Below are positions 16,271-25,521 of a DNA stretch of 42,674 nucleotides, piece by piece. Source of the stretch: Bacillota bacterium. Lineage in GTDB: Bacteria > Bacillota > Clostridia > Peptostreptococcales > Anaerovoracaceae. A model generated the notes under the pieces. That model had not been told where the DNA came from. It did not search any database and worked only from the letters and a program-made list of their open reading frames with translations. The translations under genes and the position numbers were made by a program. Where the stretch lies: assembly GCA_029218545.1 (NCBI GenBank), contig JAQXRN010000262.1, forward strand, positions 1-42,674, read 5' to 3'. Numbering within the stretch: position 1 is the stretch's first letter; each line of letters begins with the position of its first letter.

Positions 16271-18892
16271 CTAGTCTTCTTTTCTCTTAAATACTACTGC
16301 TCCTGCACCTGCAATTGCCATTAATCCTAACCATGGCAACATGTTAGTTGTATCTCCGGTCTTTGGAGTTTCTCCTGAAAGAGGAACATTTGCAACCTCT
16401 GATGAAAGTGCTACTGCATATTCAGAGAAGTGTTCGATTTCGAATACTAAATTGCCATCTACAACCTTTGTAGGGATTCTCAGCATTTTACCATCATCGG
16501 CAATGTAAACGATTGTGTAATCGCTTAATTTCTTACCTTCTGCTGCTGTATATGGAAGCTTGACAGTTGCCTTACCGCCACCGAAGTCCTTGCTTATTAC
16601 CTTATCGCCGCAAAGGATTTCTGCAGAAAGGATTGTGTCAACATTTATACCCTTAATAGCCTTCTGCTGTTTCTCATTCAAATCATCTTTTGCAATCTTT
16701 ACAAGATTAAGGGTGATATTTTCACCATCAGCCTTGCCTGCAATAGTCTCAAGAGCTTTGCTGTCTAGGGTTACTGTTGCTGTCTTTGTTTCGATAGTAA
16801 GACCTTTCTTGCCATTTGCAACTTCCTTTACAGATGCAACTGGAAATTCAATGTAAGAAACATCCTGATCTTTTGGAACTGAAATCAGTACTTCAGCTTT
16901 GGATGCGTTATTTGCATCCTTGATTGCGTTAGTAATTTCGTCTTTTGTTACTTTAACTAAACCCTTTGTTGCAATTGCATAAGCTGAGAAAGATTTTGTC
17001 TTAAATGTAATTGTATTTGTTGCAGGATCATAAGAATCAATGTTAATGATTTCGTATTTGTCACCATCATGTAAATTGTGAACAATAACTATGTCATCGG
17101 CATTTACTCCATCTTCTAATTTGATAGTGATAGTAGCATATTCATCTAATTCATCGATTTTGTTTGACCATACATCATCCGCATCGTCTTTACCTTTATA
17201 GAATACATTGTATAAGTCAATATCCAGATAATCAGAAATTGTATATTCTCCTGCAGCATTTTCAAATCCTGCGATTTTATCTGAAGATAAAGTTGCATCG
17301 CTTACAGTCAGCTGTGCAGAACCACCTTCCAGCTTGTTGCCTAAATTGATGCTTCCTCCGGAAACTTTCTTGGAGTCAGCCTTCAATTCATCTCCTGTTT
17401 TAGTAAATTCCGCAGCAAAATGAACATTTGCATCCGGCATTGTGAAAGTATACTGATTGATTGTTTTCTGAGGTTCAAGTGGGAAACCGTTTGATTTTAC
17501 ACTTGTCAGCTGATATCCATATTCAGGTACGAATTCAAATACTACCTTAGAACCCGGAACAACCTTAGCCCATCCAAGACCATCCTTTGATACGCCATAT
17601 TCATCCGAATCTCTTCCCAGGTACTCTTCTTTATCAACTAATCTTCCATCTTCAGCATAAACAGCAATTATCTTTGCGCTGCCATGTTTTAGAAGCATGT
17701 CTTCAGCATAATCTGGGGCATCTTCGTTTGCACCAACATTTGCCCAGATAATTGTTCTATCTACAGTTGCATCCTGAGCTGCAGCACCTGCTATTGTATA
17801 CTTTGATGCACCCGGTACGGTAATGAAATATCCTTGATCTTTAACAAATTCTACAGACTCCATGCCTTCCTTATATGTAATACCATTGATAACAAATTCT
17901 GTAACAGGTTTAAATCCGAAGTCTTCCTGGAATCTTAATACATTTGTTTCAGTATCTTTATTTGTACCTGCTCCATTGATTGTTCCTTTAAACTCAACAC
18001 CGTCTGTTAAATCCACATTTTTATTGTTAATCCATGCATGCATAAAAGTGCCGGTGAAGCTCATGTCAAGTTCTATATTGTCACGTCCGCCTGCAGGATC
18101 ACCTCCTGGACCAGGTCCTGGAGGAGGATTATCTCCACCACCTTTTGCTTCAATTTCCAAATGCAACCAATCTCCAGGGAAATTCAAACCATTCAATGAA
18201 GCAACTTTGTTATTAACACTCAATGCATTATTGTAATTATCAGCGCCTCTTACAGTTATCTGCATAGTTTCAGCATCAAAACTGTTTCCTACAGTGAAAG
18301 TAACTGCATCAAGTTTATTTCTATCTACAGTAACCTTTCTATCTTCTGAAACAGTAGCACCATCGACTGTCAAGGTTACAGCTTTATTATCCACATTGAA
18401 GGTTACAACATTGCCGGAAATAGTAGCGTTGTCAAACTGCACTTCAACATTTGAATTCTGGTTTTCACCTTCGTTTCCACCGCCGCCGCGGTATTCAACA
18501 CAAACCTGATAGTTACTATCCTTCGTATATGTAAAGCTCCATCCTGCTTCTGTCTTCAAATTGTCGCAATTTATGGTTTTCTTTGTTCCATTCACATAGA
18601 ATTGGGTACCTGTAGTATCCAGTTCCTGATCTTGATTCGGAATTGCACGGACAGTAACGGTATCACCATCTGATACGCCGTTGATATCCCAAACCTTGCT
18701 TCCATTTAGCCCAATCCAATCACCACTGTTAACCTTATACTGAGTGTTTCCGTTCTGCCAATTCTTCACTTCAATCTGAACCGGAGAGTCCTGTGCAAAA
18801 GCAACCGTCGGAATGAACGTCAGTATCATGCACAATGCGAGCAGCAGGCTCAAAAATCGCCCTGTGCCATGAATCTTCTTCGTATTCTTCAT
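16271..18892 (-). CDS. Sortase-anchored cell-surface protein
   Basis: An 873-residue secreted protein. The signal peptide has basic residues, the hydrophobic core FLSLLLALCMILTF and a VAFAQD cleavage site around residue 33. The C-terminus has the cell-wall sorting signal TPKTGD, a hydrophobic helix (MLPWLGLMAIAGAGAVVF) and a KRKED tail. The TPKTG form, rather than LPxTG, is common in Clostridia. In between are beta-rich Ig-like segments, a Gly/Pro linker (PPPGPGPGGDPAGG, about 262) and a domain ending EYAVALSS near the anchor. No enzymatic motif is visible, so an adhesin or structural role is inferred. It is divergent from a double-HTH regulator with shared operator-like motifs. Confidence 0.88.
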   Translation of the reverse strand: MKNTKKIHGTGRFLSLLLALCMILTFIPTVAFAQDSPVQIEVKNWQNGNTQYKVNSGDWIGLNGSKVWDINGVSDGDTVTVRAIPNQDQELDTTGTQFYVNGTKKTINCDNLKTEAGWSFTYTKDSNYQVCVEYRGGGGNEGENQNSNVEVQFDNATISGNVVTFNVDNKAVTLTVDGATVSEDRKVTVDRNKLDAVTFTVGNSFDAETMQITVRGADNYNNALSVNNKVASLNGLNFPGDWLHLEIEAKGGGDNPPPGPGPGGDPAGGRDNIELDMSFTGTFMHAWINNKNVDLTDGVEFKGTINGAGTNKDTETNVLRFQEDFGFKPVTEFVINGITYKEGMESVEFVKDQGYFITVPGASKYTIAGAAAQDATVDRTIIWANVGANEDAPDYAEDMLLKHGSAKIIAVYAEDGRLVDKEEYLGRDSDEYGVSKDGLGWAKVVPGSKVVFEFVPEYGYQLTSVKSNGFPLEPQKTINQYTFTMPDANVHFAAEFTKTGDELKADSKKVSGGSINLGNKLEGGSAQLTVSDATLSSDKIAGFENAAGEYTISDYLDIDLYNVFYKGKDDADDVWSNKIDELDEYATITIKLEDGVNADDIVIVHNLHDGDKYEIINIDSYDPATNTITFKTKSFSAYAIATKGLVKVTKDEITNAIKDANNASKAEVLISVPKDQDVSYIEFPVASVKEVANGKKGLTIETKTATVTLDSKALETIAGKADGENITLNLVKIAKDDLNEKQQKAIKGINVDTILSAEILCGDKVISKDFGGGKATVKLPYTAAEGKKLSDYTIVYIADDGKMLRIPTKVVDGNLVFEIEHFSEYAVALSSEVANVPLSGETPKTGDTTNMLPWLGLMAIAGAGAVVFKRKED

Positions 18893-18923
18893 ATAGCTAG
18901 TACCTCCTTTGTTAGTTTAGCCT

Positions 18924-18934
18924 TATTGATAAGA
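18924..18934 (-). promoter_or_regulatory. TCTTATCAATA motif in the surface protein leader
   Basis: Read toward the surface protein gene, TCTTATCAATA lies between a TATAAT-like -10 (ATTATA at 18937-18942 on the plus strand) and the ribosome site. The same 11 bases occur at the equivalent place before the divergent regulator. Confidence 0.5.
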
Positions 18935-18970
18935 TAATTATATCAACGCATATTTTCCATTTCCATAAAG

Positions 18971-19001
18971 TTTCCGAATAGTCACATTGACATTTCGGAA
19001 A
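18971..19001. promoter_or_regulatory. Palindromic operator candidate between divergent genes
   Basis: TTTCCGAA and TTCGGAAA form perfect inverted arms around a 15-base centre, midway between the surface protein gene and the regulator gene. The AT-rich centre and spacing (arms about two helical turns apart) suit a dimeric regulator. Confidence 0.5.
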
Positions 19002-19027
19002 TCCCTGTTTTTTCGACAAAAAACAAG

Positions 19028-19052
19028 TATAATATAATTAGTCTTATCAATA
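19028..19052 (+). promoter_or_regulatory. -10 region and TCTTATCAATA motif before the double-HTH regulator
   Basis: Overlapping TATAAT hexamers (19028-19038) are followed by TCTTATCAATA (19042-19052) and then an AGGAGG ribosome site. The -35 is weak (TTCGAC), consistent with a controlled promoter. Confidence 0.5.
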
Positions 19053-19066
19053 TAGGAGGCGTTTAT

Positions 19067-20806
19067 ATGAATTTTCACGAAAAACTTAACCAATATATAG
19101 ATATACTCAATTGTACAGCGAAGGAATTAAGTGAGGCATCGGGTCTTTCTCCTGCAACCCTCAGCCGCTATCGCAGTGGTGAGCGTGTGCCGGAAATAAA
19201 CAGCGATACTTTCAATCAAATATGCATAGGGATTGCGACCCTTTTTGAGAGCAACTGCCCTGAAAAAAACATTTCAGAAGATATGGTAACGGAATCATTC
19301 TTAGAATGTCCTGATATTATTGCCACTGATAAAGAACACTTTAGAAAAAAGTTTAACACCTTATTTTCTGTTCTTGACATCAACATTACAAAGCTGTGCC
19401 AGTACACAAATTACGAGGTTTCAACTTTATTTAAAATCAGAAATGGTTCGCGAAACCCTTCAAATACTCCAAAGCTTGCTGCTGACATTGCAAGATATGT
19501 AGTGCGAGAAACAAGTAACGCAGAGGAAAAGGCCGCTCTAATAAACCTAATAGGTTGTTCCTCTGACGATGCCTCTGATACCGCCAAGTTCTTCGAATGC
19601 ATTAGAGATTGGCTCATCGCAGGGCAGTCAAGACCAAAAGATGATGTTGCTAATTTCCTCGAAAAGCTGGACACCTTCGATTTGAACGAATACATCAAGC
19701 TGATTCACTTTGATGAGCTTAAGGTTCCGTCGGTTCCTTTCCAGCTGCCAACTTCAAAAGCGTATTTTGGACTAAAAGACATGATGGCAAGTGAACTGGA
19801 TTTCCTCAAAGCAACAGTCCTATCAAAGTCTATGGAGCCGGTAATCATGTACAGCGATATGCCTATGGAAGAAATGGCAAAAGACCCGGAATTTCCTAAA
19901 AAATGGATGTTTGGCATGGCAATGATGCTAAAGAAGGGACTACATTTAAATCAGATACACAATCTGGACAGAACCTTTGAAGAAATGATGCTAGGTATTG
20001 AAAGCTGGATTCCTCTATATATGACAGGACAAGTTTCACCATATTATCTCAAAGAGGTGCAAAACAATGTATTTATGCACTTTCTAAAGGTTTCCGGTAC
20101 TGCGGCGCTTTCTGGGGAGGCCATATCCGGTTATCACAGCGATGGCAAATACTATCTTACAAAAAGCAAAGATGAAGTGGCATACTATAAAAAAAGAGCT
20201 CAGGAGCTGCTTTCAAATGCACTGCCCCTCATGAAAATATATAGGGAAGAAAATGCTGATGAGCTGAACGCTTTCCTAGCTGAAGATTTAAAATACGAAG
20301 GAAAGAGAAGAAGCATACTCTCTACACCTCCGCTGCATACTATGGATTTGCCGCTTTTAAACAAAATCCTTGAGAACAATAACATTTCAGACATGGAAAA
20401 AGAAAAGATATTGCAGTTTGTAAAGAAGGAAAAGGTTCTAATATCAGAGATGTTAAAAACTCATGTTATTGAAGATGAAATACCGCAATTCACAAAGGAA
20501 GAGTTCGAACAATATCCTGCTGTTCTGCCCCTTTCTGAAATATTCCTTGAAAAAGATATATACTATTCCTATGATGAATACATTGAACATATCCACCAAT
20601 CAGAGGTATTTCAGCAAAGCCATGAGAATTACACCATTAAGAAAACTTCAACATGTGCCTTTAGAAATCTTCAGATTCATATCCGCGAAGGCAAGTGGGC
20701 TATGGTTTCAAAGAGCAAAGCTCCGGCGATACACTTTGTAATTCATCATCCAAAGCTGCGTAATGCCATCGAAAATTTCATACCTCCGGTTGTGGAAAAC
20801 GACTGA
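19067..20806 (+). CDS. Large regulator with two N-terminal HTH domains
   Basis: A 579-residue protein. Residues about 5-55 form an XRE-like helix-turn-helix (TAKELSEASGLSPATLSRYRSGERVP). Residues about 95-145 form a second one (NITKLCQYTNYEVSTLFKIRNGSRNP). The remaining 430 residues have no domain I recognise; they are soluble and contain TKSKDEVAYYKKRAQELL and several aromatic-rich segments. It looks like a one-component regulator with an unknown sensor or effector domain. Its divergent placement next to the surface protein and the paired operator-like motifs suggest it controls that gene and itself. Close relatives are probably limited to gut Clostridia, but this cannot be checked here. Confidence 0.75.
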   Translation: MNFHEKLNQYIDILNCTAKELSEASGLSPATLSRYRSGERVPEINSDTFNQICIGIATLFESNCPEKNISEDMVTESFLECPDIIATDKEHFRKKFNTLFSVLDINITKLCQYTNYEVSTLFKIRNGSRNPSNTPKLAADIARYVVRETSNAEEKAALINLIGCSSDDASDTAKFFECIRDWLIAGQSRPKDDVANFLEKLDTFDLNEYIKLIHFDELKVPSVPFQLPTSKAYFGLKDMMASELDFLKATVLSKSMEPVIMYSDMPMEEMAKDPEFPKKWMFGMAMMLKKGLHLNQIHNLDRTFEEMMLGIESWIPLYMTGQVSPYYLKEVQNNVFMHFLKVSGTAALSGEAISGYHSDGKYYLTKSKDEVAYYKKRAQELLSNALPLMKIYREENADELNAFLAEDLKYEGKRRSILSTPPLHTMDLPLLNKILENNNISDMEKEKILQFVKKEKVLISEMLKTHVIEDEIPQFTKEEFEQYPAVLPLSEIFLEKDIYYSYDEYIEHIHQSEVFQQSHENYTIKKTSTCAFRNLQIHIREGKWAMVSKSKAPAIHFVIHHPKLRNAIENFIPPVVEND

Positions 20807-20822
20807 TATTATTTCATAAAAA

Positions 20823-20850
20823 ATGGTGTAGTCCAAAAGGGCTACACCAT
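20823..20850. terminator. Bidirectional terminator between regulator and metK
   Basis: A 12-bp stem (ATGGTGTAGTCC / GGGCTACACCAT, one T-G pair) with an AAAA loop lies between the two convergent stops. T-rich DNA follows on the plus strand and A-rich DNA precedes it. Confidence 0.8.
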
Positions 20851-20875
20851 AGTTTTCTTATTATTTTTTAGCAGA

Positions 20876-22060
20876 TTATAATCCAGCCTGAGCTCTTAAT
20901 GTTTCAGCCTTGTCTGTGTGTTCCCATGGAAGATCGATATCAGTTCTTCCAAAGTGGCCGTATGCTGCAGTCTGTCTGTAGATAGGTCTTCTTAAGTTTA
21001 AATCTCTGATAATTGCTGCAGGTCTTAAGTCGAAGTTCTTTTCAACTAATTCTGCAATCTTTTCATCATCAATCTTACCAGTTCCGAAAGTATCAACAAG
21101 AATTGATACAGGCTTTGCAACACCGATTGCATAAGCTAACTGAATTTCACACTTGTCAGCAAGTCCTGCTGCAACGATGTTCTTTGCTGCATATCTAGCT
21201 GCATAAGTTGCGGAACGGTCAACCTTTGTAGGGTCTTTTCCGGAGAAAGCACCTCCGCCGTGACGGGCATATCCACCGTAAGTATCTACAATAATCTTTC
21301 TTCCTGTTAAGCCGGAGTCTCCGTGAGGTCCGCCGATTACGAATCTGCCTGTTGGGTTAACGAAATACTTAGTTTCATCATCTAATAATTCAGCAGGAAT
21401 TACAGGCTTAATTACATGTTCAATAAGGTCAGCCTTAATCTGCTCCTGAGTAGCCTCAGGGTCGTGCTGAGTGGAAATAAGAACTGTATCGATTCTCTTA
21501 ACCTTGTCTCCGTCGTATTCAACTGTAACCTGAGTCTTGCCATCTGGTCTTAAATATGTCAGAGTGCCGTTCTTTCTCACTTCTGTAAGTCTTCTTGCCA
21601 GCTTGTGAGCAAGTGCGATTGGCATTGGCATTAATTCCGGTGTTTCGTTACATGCGAAGCCGAACATGATACCCTGGTCTCCTGCACCGATTGTATCGAT
21701 CTGGTCATCTAATGTGCCTTCCTTGTATTCAAGAGCCTTGTCAACTCCCATAGCGATATCTGCAGACTGTTCGTCAATTGCAGTAAGGATTGCACAAGTC
21801 TGGCCGTCAAAACCATATTTTGCGCGGTCATAACCGATGTCTGTGATAACCTTTCTAACAGTCTTTGGAATGTCAACATAGCAGCTTGTGCTGATTTCGC
21901 CCATTAACATTGCGTAACCTGTAGTAGTTGTAGTTTCGCAGGCAACTCTTCCATATGGGTCCTGCTCAAGAATAGCGTCTAAGATAGCATCTGAAATCTG
22001 GTCACACATTTTATCAGGATGCCCTTCAGTTACTGATTCTGATGTAAATAGTCTTTTCAT
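20876..22060 (-). CDS. metK: S-adenosylmethionine synthetase
   Basis: Makes SAM from methionine and ATP. The 394-residue protein has all family landmarks: [20 protein letters not shown] at the N-terminus, [12 protein letters not shown] (about 117), the P-loop-like [21 protein letters not shown] (about 235) and [17 protein letters not shown]. It is preceded by a GGGAGGA ribosome site and a SAM-I riboswitch with terminator, so transcription should stop when SAM is abundant. SAM is also the cofactor that KamA, encoded further right, uses for radical chemistry. Confidence 0.98.
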   Translation of the reverse strand: MKRLFTSESVTEGHPDKMCDQISDAILDAILEQDPYGRVACETTTTTGYAMLMGEISTSCYVDIPKTVRKVITDIGYDRAKYGFDGQTCAILTAIDEQSADIAMGVDKALEYKEGTLDDQIDTIGAGDQGIMFGFACNETPELMPMPIALAHKLARRLTEVRKNGTLTYLRPDGKTQVTVEYDGDKVKRIDTVLISTQHDPEATQEQIKADLIEHVIKPVIPAELLDDETKYFVNPTGRFVIGGPHGDSGLTGRKIIVDTYGGYARHGGGAFSGKDPTKVDRSATYAARYAAKNIVAAGLADKCEIQLAYAIGVAKPVSILVDTFGTGKIDDEKIAELVEKNFDLRPAAIIRDLNLRRPIYRQTAAYGHFGRTDIDLPWEHTDKAETLRAQAGL

Positions 22061-22099
22061 GTTTGTCCTCCCTTTCTAATCTCTATCCTTATCTAAACT

Positions 22100-22124
22100 A
22101 AAAAACCTCTCTTTGAAAGAGAGG
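22100..22124 (-). terminator. Riboswitch expression-platform terminator of metK
   Basis: On the minus strand CCTCTCTTT and AAAGAGAGG form a hairpin followed by TTTTTT, directly between the SAM aptamer and the metK start. Its 5' arm region (GCCTCTCTT) is also complementary to AAGAGAGGC in the aptamer. Confidence 0.85.
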
Positions 22125-22145
22125 CATAATTACTTAGTTAACGTT

Positions 22146-22253
22146 CCTCATCTTTCAGAAAAAATCTGTAGGATTTAGCACCTTTTATGTTCTTATAAAC
22201 ACCTAGGTTGCCGGGCTTCATAGGGCCTATTCCCTCTGCCTCTCTTAATAAGG
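22146..22253 (-). ncRNA. SAM-I (S-box) riboswitch aptamer
   Basis: The minus strand shows the S-box core: AAGAGAGGCAGAGGGA, then GCCCTATGAAGCCCGGCAACC, then AAGGTGCTAAATCC, closed by GATGAGG pairing with CCTTAT at the 5' end. It is about 110 bases long and sits before a terminator and metK. Binding of SAM in this family promotes termination. Confidence 0.95.
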
Positions 22254-22281
22254 ATTTCAATTTTTAAAACTTGCACATAAT

Positions 22282-22309
22282 ATTATATATCTTTCCACTT
22301 CATTGTCAA
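22282..22309 (-). promoter_or_regulatory. Promoter of the metK riboswitch transcript
   Basis: A perfect TTGACA and TATAAT, separated by 16 bases, lie about 30 bp before the aptamer on the minus strand. Confidence 0.8.
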
Positions 22310-22328
22310 CAGTTAAGATAATAAAATA

Positions 22329-22356
22329 TTGTTTTTTTACCGAAATAAGGTATACT
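22329..22356 (+). promoter_or_regulatory. Promoter of the hypothetical/rsgA run
   Basis: TTGTTT, a 16-base spacer and TATACT lie on the plus strand. The ORF track places a TTG 'start' on this -35 box, which argues against that start. Confidence 0.6.
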
Positions 22357-22388
22357 TTATATATACACTTTTATATGAGGTATTAAAC

Positions 22389-23675
22389 GTGACTAACAAA
22401 AATATTAAGAATCCATTTAAGGTTATTCCGGGAGGTCTTTCAGAAAAGCATTCTGACAGCTATAAGGAGTTCGTTTCAGCACACATTACCGACACAAGAC
22501 TTATGGGCGTAGTCGGCATGACGATACATTGGAAGCTTCCTAAGAATACCCGCTTCAGAGATTTTTATCAGTTCTATTATTTTGATGCAGAGGAAAACGG
22601 CTTCGACACTTACAAGAGCCTGCTATGTTCAGGAGAACCCCACGAAATGGAGGAACTGACAAAACTAGAAAACAGAATAATCGGTGGCCTTGGCGCTCAT
22701 AAAATCCAAATAAGCGAAAGAGAAGCAGTCTACATGGTTCAAAGCTATGTGGAATTAACTCTCAAAAGCAACCTTCCTTTACCTGGAAACAGAGATGAAT
22801 ATGAGTTCTTGCTTGCTCCAAGGGTTGAACTTACGGAAAAAGAAAGCTTTATTTTGATGTGCAAGCAATGCCCTATTATCGATTCTCCATATCAGGTTAT
22901 CAATTACTTTCTTATGCGCTGCTTCGGCAAAGATTTCGGTGCAGCCAAATTCCTGACCAAGGGCTATGTTAGAACTAACCTTTTCCCTGAGCACAAGGGT
23001 GCAACACTGCTTCGCAATGTAATAGAGGAAGCGCCTGACGAGATAAGCGGTTCTAATACAAGATATCACTCAACTGATGACGATAAGGATTTTGGCACCT
23101 TTGATACGTTGAAATCATATATGTGCGAATCCCTCATTGAATACAGCGGCAAGTATTTTCTTCTTGTCACACAGGTTACTCTGGACCAGCTGAAGGTGGT
23201 TAAGTATGAAAAGATTTCTTCCTTCAGGGTCACCACTCAAGAAGCATCTCTCATGACTTCAAGAACTGAATTTGTTACGGTGACCGATCTAATTCCTTCT
23301 GCCCCTCCTTTTGACATCAGCGCCACCAAGCTGACCAGAAAGGCTATGACTACGGAATATGATAATGGCACCTTGTTTATGGTTTTCCAACCTGATAACG
23401 ACCATGTCAAGAAGAAGACATATATTCTTAACGATGATGTACTTGGGGTGTACTTTCTGGTGGATAACAGCCAGCTCATTCTGGCAGCCTACAGCCTTGA
23501 AAACATACAGGCAATGGAGGATGACCTTGCACACTCATATATGGCACCTTTTGTGGTTCCTGTGTCTAAATACGAATTCAAGGATCCCGTCCTCTATGAC
23601 TTTATGAACAGTATCTTTGAAGATTTTGAGGACTTTGTAGAAACAATTTCGCTGCCTCCAAAGGACGAAGAGTAA
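22389..23675 (+). CDS. Hypothetical protein (428 residues)
   Basis: I do not recognise the family. The track starts at a TTG inside the promoter; a GTG at 22389 with GAGGT just upstream gives MTNKNIKNPFKVIPGG and is more likely. The protein is soluble, with no signal or membrane helix, is rich in aromatic and acidic residues and ends in a short acidic tail (FEDFEDFVETISLPPKDEE). The middle holds CKQCPIIDSPYQVINYFLMRCFG and a phase rich in beta-strand-forming residues. It probably shares a transcript with rsgA 28 bases downstream. Confidence 0.8.
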   Translation: MTNKNIKNPFKVIPGGLSEKHSDSYKEFVSAHITDTRLMGVVGMTIHWKLPKNTRFRDFYQFYYFDAEENGFDTYKSLLCSGEPHEMEELTKLENRIIGGLGAHKIQISEREAVYMVQSYVELTLKSNLPLPGNRDEYEFLLAPRVELTEKESFILMCKQCPIIDSPYQVINYFLMRCFGKDFGAAKFLTKGYVRTNLFPEHKGATLLRNVIEEAPDEISGSNTRYHSTDDDKDFGTFDTLKSYMCESLIEYSGKYFLLVTQVTLDQLKVVKYEKISSFRVTTQEASLMTSRTEFVTVTDLIPSAPPFDISATKLTRKAMTTEYDNGTLFMVFQPDNDHVKKKTYILNDDVLGVYFLVDNSQLILAAYSLENIQAMEDDLAHSYMAPFVVPVSKYEFKDPVLYDFMNSIFEDFEDFVETISLPPKDEE

Positions 23676-23703
23676 TTCCTTCGATGACATTACAGGATGC
23701 ACG

Positions 23704-24795
23704 ATGATATCCGTAGGCTACATGGGAAAGGATTATACTATTATGACTAAAGTAAATATGTCTGACTACGGTCTGTCAGACCGATTCGTGGCATTGGCTA
23801 AAAAACATGAAGAATTGACAGCCGCACGAATAATTTCACAGGAAAAAGGTCTCTATCGCATTGTCAGCCCTATTGGGGAACAGTTTGCAGAAGTATCGGG
23901 TAAGCTTAGATACAACGCTGCATCTCCTTCGGACTTTCCTGCCGTGGGAGATTTTGTAATGATAGATTCCATCTCTCCTGATGACCATGCTGTGATACAT
24001 ACTGTCCTTCCGAGAAAAAGTGTTTTTCTTAGAAAAGCGGCGGGTACGGGCAATGAAGAGCAGGTGGTTGCTGCAAACATAGATACCGTTTTCATATGTA
24101 TGTCACTTAATAACGACTTTAACATCAGAAGGCTGGAGCGTTACCTGTCAGTTGCATGGGACAGCGGAGCATCACCTGTTATCGTCCTGACTAAGTCAGA
24201 CCTGTGCGATGACATTGACCGATATTTATTTGAAGTAGAGTCTGTCGCCTTCGGCACTGACGTTATCGTAACCTCTGCAATAGAGGAAGATGGCTTGGAG
24301 AAGCTTCTTCCACATATTACTGCAGGTAAAACTGTCGCTCTTATGGGTTCATCAGGCGTCGGCAAATCCACCCTTATAAACTGCCTCCTTGGAGAAGACA
24401 GGCTCGATACAAATGGACTTCGAAACGATGACAAGGGAAGGCATACAACAACCAGACGTGAACTTTTCTTACTCAAAAACGGCGGTATGGTCATGGATAC
24501 TCCCGGCATGAGAGAGCTTGGTCTATGGGATGCAGAAGATGGCCTGTCCAAATCCTTTTCTGACATAGAAGAATTGGCATCGATGTGTCGTTTTCACGAT
24601 TGCACCCATACAACCGAACCTCATTGTGCAGTGAGAGCTGCCATCGAAAGAGGCGAGTTTCCTCAAGATCGTTTAAGATCCTATTTGAAGCTCAAGGCAG
24701 AAACCAGCTTTGCTGAGGACTCTCAGAGCTATCTTGCCGAAAAGAAGCAGAAATTTAAAAATATCGCAAAAGAAAACAAAAAAAACAGGCGCTAA
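23704..24795 (+). CDS. rsgA: Ribosome small-subunit GTPase RsgA (YjeQ/EngC)
   Basis: Circularly permuted GTPase that helps late 30S ribosome maturation. Order of motifs: an OB-fold (about residues 40-110), G4 TKSD, G1 GSSGVGKST, G3 DTPG, and a C-terminal zinc finger (CRFHDCTHTTEPHC). This order is diagnostic. The Lys/Asn-rich tail is basic and fits RNA contact. Four in-frame ATGs (23704, 23722, 23743, 23758) compete for the start; the family alignment around SDYGLSDRF favours one of the later ones, and AAAGGA lies ahead of the one at 23743. The track start is kept with this caveat. Confidence 0.94.
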   Translation: MISVGYMGKDYTIMTKVNMSDYGLSDRFVALAKKHEELTAARIISQEKGLYRIVSPIGEQFAEVSGKLRYNAASPSDFPAVGDFVMIDSISPDDHAVIHTVLPRKSVFLRKAAGTGNEEQVVAANIDTVFICMSLNNDFNIRRLERYLSVAWDSGASPVIVLTKSDLCDDIDRYLFEVESVAFGTDVIVTSAIEEDGLEKLLPHITAGKTVALMGSSGVGKSTLINCLLGEDRLDTNGLRNDDKGRHTTTRRELFLLKNGGMVMDTPGMRELGLWDAEDGLSKSFSDIEELASMCRFHDCTHTTEPHCAVRAAIERGEFPQDRLRSYLKLKAETSFAEDSQSYLAEKKQKFKNIAKENKKNRR

Positions 24796-24820
24796 CTTTT
24801 ATACGAAGGTCAGCGCTTTG

Positions 24821-24848
24821 AAAAGACGCGGTCGTTCCCGCGTCTTTT
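24821..24848 (+). terminator. Terminator after rsgA
   Basis: A perfect 11-bp stem AAAAGACGCGG / CCGCGTCTTTT lies between the convergent rsgA and DUF4282-like genes. It can serve both strands. Confidence 0.8.
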
Positions 24849-24873
24849 GCTTGTTATTTAGTAATCTGCTTTT

Positions 24874-25476
24874 TTATGCTTCAGGAGTAACATCGGATTC
24901 TTCACATTCCTGAGTTTCCCCATATTCCTGAACTTCTCCACATGGTCCGCAGGATTCTCCGCATGAACCGCATTCTCCGCTGCATGTAAATTCTTCTGTT
25001 TCCTCCCCGCTTTCGCAGCCTGCACATGCGGAATCCTCATATGGTTCATCATCTCCATTAAAGTCATCTCCATAGAACTGAACCACCCTGTCAAGCTTTC
25101 TATCGATGGAAGCCGATTTCCTGCAAAGAATTACAAACATCATTATCAGTTCATAAGAAATTCTTGCTACAACATTTCCAAGTACTATGATTATGATGCC
25201 TGTAGAAAAGCTGAAAAACAGCGTATACAATCCCGCAGCACACAAAACTGCTGTGGAAATAACATATACCAGTTTTATAATTTCTTCTGTATAAAATCTA
25301 TTGAAATTAAAGAAGTTATACACGGTGTTCTTCCAGCCTGTGTACTTGCCTTCCTTATCCTTGCGCAAAAATGTACAATAAAAAGCAACTGCTGCGATAA
25401 CTGCGATTGCCGCTACTATCAGTAAAGTCCCCGCATAATTAAAATAGTATGAATTGTAGTAGTATGATGGATACAT
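24874..25476 (-). CDS. DUF4282-like membrane protein with Cys-rich acidic tail
   Basis: The ATG at 25476 follows GAGGAGGAG, giving 200 residues (the track start is longer). The N-terminus is Tyr-rich (MYPSYYYNSYYFNY), followed by a membrane helix (about 15-35). Two more helices follow in a segment resembling DUF4282 (FNFNRFYTEEIIKLVYVIS ... IIIIVLGNVVARISYELIMMFVIL). From about residue 135 the tail is very acidic and carries eleven cysteines in CAGC, CSGECGSC, CGPC-type spacing. This tail could bind metal or form disulfides; nothing known identifies it. It is monocistronic, followed by a shared terminator. Confidence 0.75.
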   Translation of the reverse strand: MYPSYYYNSYYFNYAGTLLIVAAIAVIAAVAFYCTFLRKDKEGKYTGWKNTVYNFFNFNRFYTEEIIKLVYVISTAVLCAAGLYTLFFSFSTGIIIIVLGNVVARISYELIMMFVILCRKSASIDRKLDRVVQFYGDDFNGDDEPYEDSACAGCESGEETEEFTCSGECGSCGESCGPCGEVQEYGETQECEESDVTPEA

Positions 25477-25521
25477 AATCTCCTCCTCTTCCTTTCTTAA
25501 ACTTTGCATATATTGTAACAT

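Noticed and set aside
22329-22388. Extended N-terminus for the 448-residue ORF
   Set aside because: The TTG 'start' lies in the -35 box of a promoter; the GTG at 22389 has a ribosome site.
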